A stretch of DNA of 46,488 nt from Cytophagaceae bacterium (lineage in GTDB: Bacteria; Bacteroidota; Bacteroidia; Cytophagales; Spirosomataceae): the NCBI GenBank assembly GCA_017984215.1, contig JAGOAA010000013.1, forward strand, positions 3,272 to 49,759, given 5' to 3'. The notes under the pieces are model-generated. The model worked only from the letters and a program-made list of their open reading frames with translations, searched no databases and was not told the origin of the DNA. This document shows, piece after piece, positions 7,948-16,051 of the stretch (position 1 is the first letter of the stretch; the number at the start of each line of letters is the position of its first letter). A program made the position numbers and the translations under genes.

Positions 7948-9452
7948 AAAGATCGCTGATTTTATTTTGCTTTATCGCATTTAGCGGAATGTCACAATCT
8001 GTGCAGGTAAAGACCCTCCAAGGAGTCGTGGAAGGCGAAAAGTTGGGTTCGATACACCGTTTTTTAGGTATCCCTTTTGCGCAGCCCCCTGTTGGGGATT
8101 TGCGCTGGAAAGCTCCACAAGAAATGGACGCTTGGACTGGGGTTAAAGTCACTAAAGCCTATGGCCCCAGCCCCATGCAGGCTGAACCCAAACCCTTTAT
8201 GGTTTGGTCGGAGGAATACCTAATTCCCAAGGAGCCCATCAACGAGGATTGTCTATACTTGAATGTTTGGAATGATTCGAAAGGGAAAGCGTCCAAACCC
8301 GTTTTGGTTTATATTTATGGGGGAGGTTTCCGAAGCGGAGGCGCGGCATGTCCCATTTATGATGGGGCCGCTACTGCCTCCAAAGGGGTCGTTTTTGTTA
8401 GTATCAATTACCGGGTCGGAACCTTTGGTTTTTTGGCACATCCTGAACTTAGCAAAGAATCCGCAGCGGGTGTCTCAGGTAATTATGGGTTGTTGGATAT
8501 GATTGCGGCATTGAAATGGATTAAGGCAAACATCGCTGCTTTTGGTGGCGATCCGAATCAAGTGACCATTGCTGGACAATCCGCGGGAGCATTTGCTGTG
8601 AATTATTTATGTGCCTCTCCGCTTGCGAAAGGGCTTTTTAAACGAGCCATTGCCGAGAGCGGAAGCGCCATGCTTTCGACTCCCTTACGACCTGCATTAT
8701 CTCAAGTGGCTGCGGAGGCGACCGGTGTTTCATTTGCCGCGAAATTAGGAGCCGATAATTTACAAGCCTTGAGAGCGAAATCGGCGAAGGAAATTTTGGC
8801 GGCCCCTGGAGGATTGTCTTCTCCGTATTTAGATGGTTACGTGGAGCCCTTGAACATGGCGAATGCGTATGCTGAAAAACAAACAAACGATGTGGATTTA
8901 TTAATGGGCTGGAACTCCGAGGATGTCGTGAGTAATCGCTGGTTGCCTGCGCAGGAATACCAACAAAATTTGACCAAAAAATATGGCAAAAAGGCTGCGA
9001 CTTTTTTGACTTACTATCCAGCAGCAAATGATGCGGAGGCTGCGATTTCACAACGCAATTTAAGCCGGGACGAAACCTTCGGAGCCGGGGTGTTTTTCTG
9101 GGCCAAAACGCAATGGAAACATGGTAAATCCCCCGTTTACCTCTATAATTTCAATCGGCAGATTCCCGGCGATACACCCGAAACCCAAAATGGCGCATTT
9201 CATACGGGAGAGGTTCCGTATGCATACGATAACTTAGCAAAAGTGAAAAGGCCTTACCAGAATGTCGATCTCCAACTCGCAAAGTACTTGTCGAATTATT
9301 GGGTCAATTTTGCGAAGACGGGGAATCCGAATGGGGAGGGTTTACCGCTTTGGCCGCGTTTCCAGGATGGAAATCAAGTCATGCTGTTGGATGTTGAAAC
9401 AAAGGCTTCAACATTGAAAAATGTCCAAGCGCTTGACTTACTCGCGCAGTAG
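7944..9452 (+). CDS. Carboxylesterase type B (para-nitrobenzyl esterase-like), exported
   Basis: A 502-aa alpha/beta hydrolase starting at the ATG at 7944, which overlaps the LOG stop. A signal peptide (MKRSLILFCFIAFSGMSQS) is followed by the family opening FLGIPFAQPPVGDLRWKAP. The catalytic Ser is S213 in TIAGQSAGA, the oxyanion region is YIYGGGF (124-130), the acid is probably the Glu in GWNSEDV, and the His is in GAFHTGEVPYAY. EDCLYLNVW marks the conserved disulfide Cys. It should hydrolyse ester bonds in the periplasm or outside; the substrate is unknown. A paralogue with the same domain plan lies at 13369-14997. Confidence 0.92.
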   Translation: MKRSLILFCFIAFSGMSQSVQVKTLQGVVEGEKLGSIHRFLGIPFAQPPVGDLRWKAPQEMDAWTGVKVTKAYGPSPMQAEPKPFMVWSEEYLIPKEPINEDCLYLNVWNDSKGKASKPVLVYIYGGGFRSGGAACPIYDGAATASKGVVFVSINYRVGTFGFLAHPELSKESAAGVSGNYGLLDMIAALKWIKANIAAFGGDPNQVTIAGQSAGAFAVNYLCASPLAKGLFKRAIAESGSAMLSTPLRPALSQVAAEATGVSFAAKLGADNLQALRAKSAKEILAAPGGLSSPYLDGYVEPLNMANAYAEKQTNDVDLLMGWNSEDVVSNRWLPAQEYQQNLTKKYGKKAATFLTYYPAANDAEAAISQRNLSRDETFGAGVFFWAKTQWKHGKSPVYLYNFNRQIPGDTPETQNGAFHTGEVPYAYDNLAKVKRPYQNVDLQLAKYLSNYWVNFAKTGNPNGEGLPLWPRFQDGNQVMLLDVETKASTLKNVQALDLLAQ

Positions 9453-9454
9453 CG

Positions 9455-9826
9455 TTACTTTTTTAGCAGATCACGGATCTCGGTGAGTAGTTCGACTTGA
9501 GGGTCTTTTTTGGTTTCCTCTAGGGGGACTTCGACCAAATTAACTTTGTTGATTGCTTTGATGATGGCAAAAAGTACGAGGGAAATTAAGACAAACTGAA
9601 TAATGGCAGCAAGCGATTTTCCATATTTTACGGCTCCCCAGGACAGCTTATCAATATCTGCAACTCCTGCCGCTTCAATGGCCGGGGTCAGGATTAACGG
9701 CGTGATAATGTCGGACACGAGGGAGTTAATGATGCTCGAAAAAGCCGCCCCGATGACCACGGCAACGGACAATTCAATAACATTTCCTTTGATGGCGAAG
9801 GCCTTAAATTCTTTTATCCAATTCAT
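9455..9826 (-). CDS. mscL: Large-conductance mechanosensitive channel MscL
   Basis: A homopentameric inner-membrane channel (family knowledge) that opens under membrane tension to release solutes during osmotic down-shock. The 123-aa protein has the signature KEFKAFAIKGNVIELSVAVVIGAAFSSIINSLVSDIITP, a second transmembrane helix (AAIIQFVLISLVLFAIIKAI) and a charged C-terminal helix ending LLTEIRDLLKK. I start at the ATG at 9824-9826, which matches the family N-terminus; another ATG four codons upstream exists. It converges on the esterase with a two-base gap. Confidence 0.95.
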   Translation of the reverse strand: MNWIKEFKAFAIKGNVIELSVAVVIGAAFSSIINSLVSDIITPLILTPAIEAAGVADIDKLSWGAVKYGKSLAAIIQFVLISLVLFAIIKAINKVNLVEVPLEETKKDPQVELLTEIRDLLKK

Positions 9827-9883
9827 GTGCGAAATCATTTAAAGCCCAAAGATAAACCCTTATTTTGCACAAAAATACACATC

Positions 9884-10204
9884 ATGAAAAACTATTTATT
9901 GGGATTTTTACTGTTATCGTTTTCGAGCTTTGCGCAAAAACCCTTTGGGAAAATTAATCCCATGCAGCCGGTGGATACACTGGCGGCTTCCTGTGGCTCC
10001 TGCAATTTTAAGATGGCGAAGAAAGGCTGTTATTTGGCCGTTCAACTAAAAGACATCGCCTATGAGGTAAAGGGAACGGGATTGGATGATCATGGCGATG
10101 CCCATGCTGCTGATGGTTTTTGCATGGCGGTGCGCAAGGCCCGCGTACAAGGAAAAATAGAAAACGGATTCTATGTGGCGACGTATTTTGAGTTATTGAA
10201 ATAA
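9884..10204 (+). CDS. DUF6370 family exported protein
   Basis: A 106-aa protein with a signal peptide (MKNYLLGFLLLSFSSFAQ) and a domain I recognise as DUF6370: CGSCNFKMAKKGCYLAVQL, then GTGLDDHGDAHAADGFCMAVRKARVQG and YVATYFELL. Three early Cys, one later Cys and a DDHGDAHA cluster suggest metal binding, perhaps copper or zinc, but that is inference. The start is the ATG at 9884, chosen over an upstream extension because it gives the signal peptide. A TATTTTGC element lies at 9861-9868. A strong hairpin follows the stop. Confidence 0.75.
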   Translation: MKNYLLGFLLLSFSSFAQKPFGKINPMQPVDTLAASCGSCNFKMAKKGCYLAVQLKDIAYEVKGTGLDDHGDAHAADGFCMAVRKARVQGKIENGFYVATYFELLK

Positions 10205-10205
10205 A

Positions 10206-10234
10206 AAACACCGCACGAAAATCGGGCGGTGTTT
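10206..10234 (+). terminator. Hairpin terminator after DUF6370
   Basis: AAACACCGC (10206-10214) pairs with GCGGTGTTT (10226-10234), a nine-base perfect stem ending in TTTC, two bases after the DUF6370 stop. Confidence 0.7.
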
Positions 10235-10279
10235 CTGAATTACACTTCATCAACAAACTAAATAACAGCTATTAAAGGC

Positions 10280-10311
10280 TTGAATCGATATAGTTTACTC
10301 GCGTATTTTTG
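10280..10311 (+). promoter_or_regulatory. Bacteroidota promoter (TTG -33, TATTTTTG -7)
   Basis: TTG at 10280-10282 and TATTTTTG at 10304-10311 with 21 bases between them fit the Bacteroidota primary-sigma consensus. The next gene starts 36 bases downstream. Confidence 0.55.
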
Positions 10312-10346
10312 TACATTTGAAACTTCACCCTAGTCATAATCAACCT

Positions 10347-10622
10347 ATGAAAAAGTTTTTATTCGTCGCTGCTTCCATAGCCTTATTTTCTTTTGCAGCA
10401 GATAAATTTATCACGATGCGTATCCCTGAGCCAACGGTGAATTACCATTGGAACAATTTGAATAACATCAAAGTCATCGCTGACCAAAGTAACTTGCCGC
10501 ATGCGCAAGTGAAATTCATTATCGCGTCGATCGATAGTTTACAAAAGGACATGGCGAAAAATGCACGTTTGGATAGTACGGTAGCAGGACCTGCACCTGT
10601 AGCTTCGCAAAAGAAAAAATAG
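10347..10622 (+). CDS. Small exported protein of unknown function
   Basis: A 91-aa protein with an N-terminal signal (MKKFLFVAASIALFSFA). The mature part contains PTVNYHWNNLNNIKVIADQSNLPHAQVKFIIASIDSLQKDM, a helical stretch, and ends in a low-complexity PAPVASQKKK tail. I recognise no family. The ATG at 10347 was preferred over an upstream extension because it lies just before the signal peptide and behind a good promoter. A role at the envelope is likely only because it is exported. Confidence 0.6.
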   Translation: MKKFLFVAASIALFSFAADKFITMRIPEPTVNYHWNNLNNIKVIADQSNLPHAQVKFIIASIDSLQKDMAKNARLDSTVAGPAPVASQKKK

Positions 10623-10722
10623 CGTCAAATTAAGACGGTTTGACTACCTGTTCGTTGGATAGGTCTACTTGGAATGAGCATTGAGCCTTTTCCCATTATA
10701 TTTCCTGTCTAAAAAACACCCG

Positions 10723-11901
10723 ATGCGTTATCTTATCTTACTATTGGCATTTGTACTCATTCAGTGTACAACAACAGAACAAGTTGATTCAAGCTCTTTA
10801 AGTTTGGCGTCTGCTAAGTCTCAGTTTAGCACGACGATCGATTTTGACAATCCTGCAAATTATGCGAATCAGTCGAAGCCGGCTTACATAACAAAAGACA
10901 ATGTAGGCGGGAATGGCATCATCGATAAACAAGCTACATTGGGTCGAATCCTTTTCTATGATAAGAACCTAAGTATTGATAACAGCATTTCCTGCGGTTC
11001 TTGTCACAAACAGGCCATTGCTTTCGGTGATACCGCCATTCAAAGTTTGGGAGTATCGAATGGAAAAACCATTCGGCATTCGATGCGCTTAATTAATGCG
11101 CGTTTTGCGAATGAAAGTAAGTTTTTCTGGAATGAGCGCGCGAATAACTTGGAAACGCAGACGACCATGCCCATTCAAGACCATTTGGAAATGGGATTCA
11201 GTGGAGAATCGGGTCGAGGGAATCTGAATACGTTATTGGCGAAACTACAAGCGATTCCTTATTATCCTGAATTGTTTACCTGGGCCTATGGTGATAATCG
11301 TGTCACGGAAACGCGAATGCAAAGCGCACTCGCGCAATTTATTCGAAGCATTCAATCCTTTGATTCGAAATATGACGCGGGACGTGCACAAGTTCAAAAT
11401 GACCAGGCCTCTTTTCCTAATTTTACAGCCTTGGAGAACCAAGGGAAAACGCTGTTTTTAACGCCGCCGGTATTTAACGCCAACAGTGAGCGTGTAGGTG
11501 GGGGCTTCGGATGTCAAGGCTGTCATCAAGCGCCGGAATTTGATATTGACCCAAACAGTCGCAACAATGGAATCATTGGGGTGATTGGGAGCACGGATCT
11601 GGACGTGGGGGTTACTCGGGCTCCTTCATTACGCGATGTCGTTAATGAACAGGGGAACGTGAATGGGCCACTGATGCATACGGGAGCCGTCCGTGGATTG
11701 AATAATATGTTGGGGCACTACAATGACATCAATGCCCCTGCGCGAAATACAAATTTAGATCCACGTTTGAGACCCAATAATATAGGTCAAAAGCTACAGA
11801 TGACCCCCAATGAAATTACGGCTATAGTCCAATTTTTACGGGCGCTTTCTGGAAAGAATGTTTATGTGGATAAAAAATGGTCGGACCCTTTTGTAAAATA
11901 A
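10723..11901 (+). CDS. Di-haem cytochrome-c peroxidase / MauG-like lipoprotein
   Basis: A 392-aa protein with two haem-binding CxxCH motifs: C91-C94-H95 (CGSCHKQAIAF) and C264-C267-H268 (CQGCHQAPEFD). This is the plan of bacterial di-haem peroxidases, which reduce hydrogen peroxide with electrons from a small cytochrome, and of MauG-like oxidases. The N-terminus MRYLILLLAFVLIQC is a lipoprotein signal with the lipidated Cys probably at residue 15. RAPSLRDV and MHTGAVRGL match conserved late segments. The ATG at 10723 starts the signal peptide. Confidence 0.9.
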   Translation: MRYLILLLAFVLIQCTTTEQVDSSSLSLASAKSQFSTTIDFDNPANYANQSKPAYITKDNVGGNGIIDKQATLGRILFYDKNLSIDNSISCGSCHKQAIAFGDTAIQSLGVSNGKTIRHSMRLINARFANESKFFWNERANNLETQTTMPIQDHLEMGFSGESGRGNLNTLLAKLQAIPYYPELFTWAYGDNRVTETRMQSALAQFIRSIQSFDSKYDAGRAQVQNDQASFPNFTALENQGKTLFLTPPVFNANSERVGGGFGCQGCHQAPEFDIDPNSRNNGIIGVIGSTDLDVGVTRAPSLRDVVNEQGNVNGPLMHTGAVRGLNNMLGHYNDINAPARNTNLDPRLRPNNIGQKLQMTPNEITAIVQFLRALSGKNVYVDKKWSDPFVK

Positions 11902-11905
11902 AGGC

Positions 11906-13033
11906 TTAGCGCTTGCCCAAATGCTGAAATCCTGAAAGCATTTCTGCTGCTAACCGCTCAACACTGAAAATTTGAGAATTCCGCTGGGAAAATCCTTCAA
12001 TGGCTGCTTGTTGTCTTGGGAAATCCGCTAAGAATTGTTGGATTTTATGGATGTTTGCAGGGCTTGTAATATCCGAAAGGACGAGGCCATTTTGACCATC
12101 AATGACCAGGTCGTTTGCGCATCCACAAGCCTCCGTACAAATGACGGGTTTGTGTAATTCCTGTGCCTCATTTGCCACCATTCCCCATGTTTCGGCTGTG
12201 GAAACCAACATTAAGGCCGTAGCGTGTTGATATAGGTTAGCCAAATTTCCCCAAGCCACAGTCCCTAATAAATGCACATTATCAATCGATTCTCGCTGTT
12301 TTTTTAGCGTCAACTCGTCGTGTTGTGGCCCATTCCCTACGACCAACAGGTCCATGGGCAGTTGTTTCAACAGGTCAAATAACGCGGGTAAATTTTTCTC
12401 GGGAGACAAGCGGCCCACAAACAATAAATAGGGTTTATTGTGCGGATTTTCCGGTTGAGTGGGTAGCGTTGCATGAAAAGCAATCTTGTCAAATGCATTC
12501 AAGTAACTTAGAATTTGACGTTTCCCTACGCCCGACTGGAATAGAAATTTATTTGTATTGAGGCCATAAGAAAAAAAGCCGTCACATAGCCGAATTAAAA
12601 ATCTTTTGTATGTCGTCTTAAGCGTATTTGCCAGCGCATTTCCGCGGGCAGATAAGTTTTCAATCGATTCGACAGTCATGATGGTTTTGATGCCGAGGCA
12701 TTTACTCAAAAGCAAAACCGGTAAAGTTCCCACCTCGCTGTAACCGGTCAAGTTGATTACATCGGGTCTAAATGCTAGGATAATTCGGATCCAATCCCAC
12801 GTCGTTTTCCAGGGAGATACTTGCTGCAAGGGAATGCGATTTAATAGTCGAACGGGAAATTGGTAAGCATAATTAGCTACATCAAAATCGACCAAATCTT
12901 CACGACCTTTTTCAGTTATCGCCGTTTGGACAACCAATACTTCATCTTCGGGCGCACATGTCTGAGCGATTTTTTCGAAAACCACCGACTTGTATTGAGA
13001 CCACAATAAGTTATGTAAGATTAATATGCGCAT
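11906..13033 (-). CDS. GT4-type glycosyltransferase
   Basis: A 375-aa GT-B fold enzyme. The C-terminal glycos_transf_1 domain begins with LLFVGRLSPEKNLPAL near residue 205 and contains the EX7E nucleotide-sugar signature (ETWGMVANE) followed by GKPV-like HKPVICTEACGCANDLV and NGLVL. The N-terminal half carries FRPDVINLTGYSEVG and TVESIENLSARGNA. It should transfer a sugar from a nucleotide donor to a glycan or lipid; donor and acceptor cannot be told. It stands alone, with no polysaccharide locus around it, and it converges on the peroxidase gene. Confidence 0.88.
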   Translation of the reverse strand: MRILILHNLLWSQYKSVVFEKIAQTCAPEDEVLVVQTAITEKGREDLVDFDVANYAYQFPVRLLNRIPLQQVSPWKTTWDWIRIILAFRPDVINLTGYSEVGTLPVLLLSKCLGIKTIMTVESIENLSARGNALANTLKTTYKRFLIRLCDGFFSYGLNTNKFLFQSGVGKRQILSYLNAFDKIAFHATLPTQPENPHNKPYLLFVGRLSPEKNLPALFDLLKQLPMDLLVVGNGPQHDELTLKKQRESIDNVHLLGTVAWGNLANLYQHATALMLVSTAETWGMVANEAQELHKPVICTEACGCANDLVIDGQNGLVLSDITSPANIHKIQQFLADFPRQQAAIEGFSQRNSQIFSVERLAAEMLSGFQHLGKR

Positions 13034-13089
13034 GAGTCGTTTGCAAAGCTACGGGCTTTTTGGCTAAATTCGTGCAAAATCCAAAAATC

Positions 13090-13323
13090 ATGGCGGAATG
13101 TATATTGAAATCGGATGCGCAATCGCAGGCGTGGTATAAAGAACAGATTTCGCTGTTGGACCCCCTGATTTTAGCACTTGGATTAAGCCAACCAGCACTT
13201 CGTGCATTGGTAAATTTGGAGGTTAGCAACGTATCGGATTTAAAAAGATTGAACAAGGAAACCATCTATAATAGTCATGGTATCGGGCCAAAGGCATACA
13301 GAAAGTTGGAAACACTGTTCTAA
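13090..13323 (+). CDS. Helix-hairpin-helix mini-protein resembling the RNA polymerase alpha C-terminal domain
   Basis: A 77-aa protein. Its second half, from SQPALRALVNLEVSNVSDL through LNKETIYNSHGIGPKAYRKLE, follows the helix-hairpin-helix pattern of alphaCTD-like domains (first helix, 'xLxxLxxxxL', then GIGPKAxxKL). The first 30 residues are helical. Such stand-alone domains bind DNA non-specifically or mediate protein contacts; no more can be said. I use the ATG at 13090; the frame runs back to a TTG. It is divergent from the glycosyltransferase by 56 bases. Confidence 0.65.
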   Translation: MAECILKSDAQSQAWYKEQISLLDPLILALGLSQPALRALVNLEVSNVSDLKRLNKETIYNSHGIGPKAYRKLETLF

Positions 13324-13368
13324 ACTTGTATTATTGTATCAAATCGTGACAATATAAACCTATTACAC

Positions 13369-14997
13369 ATGAAAAAAATGTTATTGACCATGGGCTTTGG
13401 CCTATTGTGTTCATGGGCTTCTGCTCAATCCGTTAATTTATTTCCTGTTCAAACGACGATCCAACATGGCGTTATTGAAGGAAATTATGATACCAAAACA
13501 GGTGTTCAAAAGTATTTTGGTGTTCCATTTGCGAAACCACCGGTGGGGGAATTGCGTTGGAAGGCACCTCAACCTTTAGCTCCTTGGAAAGGGGTGAAGG
13601 AAACAAAGAAATTTGGTCCGCGTCCGATGCAGGGAATCGTATTTGGCGATATGATGTCACGTTCAGAAGGCTTAAGTGAGGATTGTTTATACCTGAATGT
13701 ATGGACACCTGCAAAACGAAGTACAAAAAATCTACCCGTATTAGTCTATTTCTATGGCGGTGGTAATGTTGCTGGAGATGGTTCTGAGCCACGTTATGAT
13801 GGCGAAAGCATGTCGAAAAAAGGAGTAGTCGTTGTGACTTGTAACTACCGTTTGAATATTTTCGGAAATATGGCGCATTCGGAATTGAGCGCTGAGACAG
13901 CTTATAAAGGTTCTGGTAATTACGGATATTACGATCAATTAGCTGCTTTGCAATGGGTTCAAAAGAACATTGCTGCTTTTGGTGGGGATCCAAGCCACGT
14001 AACGATTGCTGGGGAATCTGCGGGATCCGTTGCGGTAAGTTATCAAATGACATCGCCACTTTCTAAGGGCTTAGTTCATGCGGCGATCGGTGAAAGCGGT
14101 GGAGGAATTGCACCTACGATGTCACCTGTTTCGTTAGCGGATGCGGAAAAGAATGGATCTGAATTTTTACAAAAAGCAGGTGTAAAATCGATCAAGGAAT
14201 TACGCAGCATGTCAACGAAAGATATCTTTGATATGTACCAAGATTCGAAGCGTTTTGGTTTCCCGGTTGTATTGGATGGCCACTTCTTGTCGAAAAATTT
14301 ATCTGAAGTTTTCGCCGCAAAGGAACAACATCAAATCCCCTTATTAGTAGGTTGGAACTCAGCTGAAATTCCGGGTGGTGCATTCATGCAAGGCAAACCT
14401 TATACGGTTGAAAACTACATCGAACGCGTGAAGAAAGAATATCCGAATGATGTGGATAAAGTATTGAGTTTATATCCCGCACATTCGGAAAAAGAAGTTG
14501 AATTGTCGGCAACAGCGCTTGCTGCAGATCGTTTCATTTCCTATTCTACTTGGAAATGGTTTGACTTACATCGTAACAACAGCAGCCAACCGGTTTATCG
14601 ATATTTATATAGCAAATTACGTCCGCCATTGGTTGATCAAAACACCGTTTCAGCATTAGCGGGGGGTACTGTTCGTCGGGAAGGACCAGTGCAAACACCT
14701 CCTCCAGCCGTAGGTGCGCCTCATGCATGTGAAATTGAATATGCGATGGGTAATTTGCATTTGGTGAAGGAATACGCTTGGACTTCAGACGATTTCAAAG
14801 TGTCTGATACGATGTTAAATTACTTTACCAATTTCGTTAAATCGTATAACCCCAATGGAGATAAATTACCTGAATGGCCTGCTGCTAAAGCGGGAGATGC
14901 AACTCCTCCGGTCATGATTATCGATACAAATTCTCGCGCGGAAAAAGCGCTGAATGATGGTCGTTATTTATTTTTAGATAAGACTTATTCGAAATAA
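13369..14997 (+). CDS. Carboxylesterase type B, exported (second paralogue)
   Basis: A 542-aa alpha/beta hydrolase with signal peptide MKKMLLTMGFGLLCSWASAQ. It shows FGVPFAKPPVGELRWKAP, EDCLYLNVW, the oxyanion YFYGGGN (127-133), catalytic S217 in TIAGESAGS, a probable acid in GWNSAEI, and the His in PHACEIEYAMGNL. Compared with the esterase at 7944 it carries an insertion around residues 425-450 (LAGGTVRREGPVQTPPPAVG) that could form a lid. Codon choice is more uniform and AT-leaning than in its neighbours, which may reflect higher expression. The substrate is unknown. Confidence 0.92.
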   Translation: MKKMLLTMGFGLLCSWASAQSVNLFPVQTTIQHGVIEGNYDTKTGVQKYFGVPFAKPPVGELRWKAPQPLAPWKGVKETKKFGPRPMQGIVFGDMMSRSEGLSEDCLYLNVWTPAKRSTKNLPVLVYFYGGGNVAGDGSEPRYDGESMSKKGVVVVTCNYRLNIFGNMAHSELSAETAYKGSGNYGYYDQLAALQWVQKNIAAFGGDPSHVTIAGESAGSVAVSYQMTSPLSKGLVHAAIGESGGGIAPTMSPVSLADAEKNGSEFLQKAGVKSIKELRSMSTKDIFDMYQDSKRFGFPVVLDGHFLSKNLSEVFAAKEQHQIPLLVGWNSAEIPGGAFMQGKPYTVENYIERVKKEYPNDVDKVLSLYPAHSEKEVELSATALAADRFISYSTWKWFDLHRNNSSQPVYRYLYSKLRPPLVDQNTVSALAGGTVRREGPVQTPPPAVGAPHACEIEYAMGNLHLVKEYAWTSDDFKVSDTMLNYFTNFVKSYNPNGDKLPEWPAAKAGDATPPVMIIDTNSRAEKALNDGRYLFLDKTYSK

Positions 14998-15003
14998 GAA
15001 TTT

Positions 15004-15036
15004 AAGGCGAATCGAAAGGTTCGCCTTATTTTTTTC
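15004..15036. terminator. Bidirectional hairpin terminator
   Basis: AAGGCGAA (15004-15011) pairs with TTCGCCTT (15020-15027), followed by ATTTTTTT. It closes the esterase and overlaps the 3' end of the convergent dehydrogenase gene. Confidence 0.8.
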
Positions 15037-15988
15037 CTTGAATAATGGCTTTGATGATTTTTCTTTCGGGCTCATGAATGCTTTGAAATTCATCCCCCAC
15101 AGTTGACCAGTCAAATCGATGACTGATGAACGGGTTCACATTAATTTGTTGCGTTCTCAACAAATCCATCACATAGGTAAAGTCGGCGATCGTCGCATTC
15201 CGGCTGCTCATGAGCGTAGCTTCGCGTTTGTGAAATTCAGGGTGTATAAATGAGATGGCTTCTTTCTGTAGTCCGATCAAAATATATTGTCCTCCATGCG
15301 CGATTTTTGCAAAGCCAGATTCAATGGCAGCTTTATTTCCGGTGGCATCGATGACGGTTTGATAACTCGTTTGCGAAGCGGAAGATACGCCAAGGTTTTT
15401 CTCGCAGAATGCCAAACGGGCCGGATTCGGTTCGGCAACGTCTACGTCGGCACCTTGAATTTTGGCCATCAAAATCGTGAATAAACCAATCGGCCCAGCC
15501 CCCATGACAAGTACCTTTTCGCCTGCTTGGATCTTTCCCCTTCTCACGCCATGTGCCGCAATCGATAATGGTTCCACCATGGCAAGCTCTTCAGATGTAA
15601 GCCCATTTCCTGGCAAAATGTATCGGTCCTCCACGGCGATGTATTCGCGCATTCCGCCATCCGTGTGTACGCCAAAAACCTGCATGTTTTCACAACAATT
15701 TGTTTTGCCTTGCGCACAAGCGGAACAGGTTTGGCAATTGAAATAGGGAATAATTGTCACCAATTCACCTGCTGTAAACCTATCCGATTCGATAACTTCC
15801 AAGGCTAATTCATGCCCTAAGATTCGCGGATATTGAAAGAAGGGTTGGTTGCCGGCAAACGCGTGTATATCGGTACCACAAATCCCAATCGCCTTTGTCC
15901 GCAAAAGGGAATACCCGTGCGGGCGGTGGGGAATTTCTGTTTCTTGTAGTTCAAAGGTTCCCGGCTGGGTACAAGTCCATTGTTGCAT
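15026..15988 (-). CDS. Zinc-dependent medium-chain alcohol/polyol dehydrogenase
   Basis: A 320-aa MDR enzyme. The catalytic zinc ligands C37 (GICGTDIH) and H59-E60 (GHE) are present, as are the structural-zinc Cys 85, 88, 91 and 99. The Rossmann motif VLVMGAGPIGLF precedes a NAD-binding acidic site (VDVAEPNPARL). This pattern is shared with L-galactonate/L-idonate/sorbitol-type dehydrogenases. It is divergent from the alpha-L-fucosidase with about 60 bases between the starts, so a role in oxidising fucose or a fucose-derived acid is reasonable but unproven. Confidence 0.85.
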   Translation of the reverse strand: MQQWTCTQPGTFELQETEIPHRPHGYSLLRTKAIGICGTDIHAFAGNQPFFQYPRILGHELALEVIESDRFTAGELVTIIPYFNCQTCSACAQGKTNCCENMQVFGVHTDGGMREYIAVEDRYILPGNGLTSEELAMVEPLSIAAHGVRRGKIQAGEKVLVMGAGPIGLFTILMAKIQGADVDVAEPNPARLAFCEKNLGVSSASQTSYQTVIDATGNKAAIESGFAKIAHGGQYILIGLQKEAISFIHPEFHKREATLMSSRNATIADFTYVMDLLRTQQINVNPFISHRFDWSTVGDEFQSIHEPERKIIKAIIQGKK

Positions 15989-16051
15989 GTGCTGAATTTT
16001 GTTTTCAAATTAACAATTTTCGTTAAATTAGTTGGCATAATTCTAAACCTC

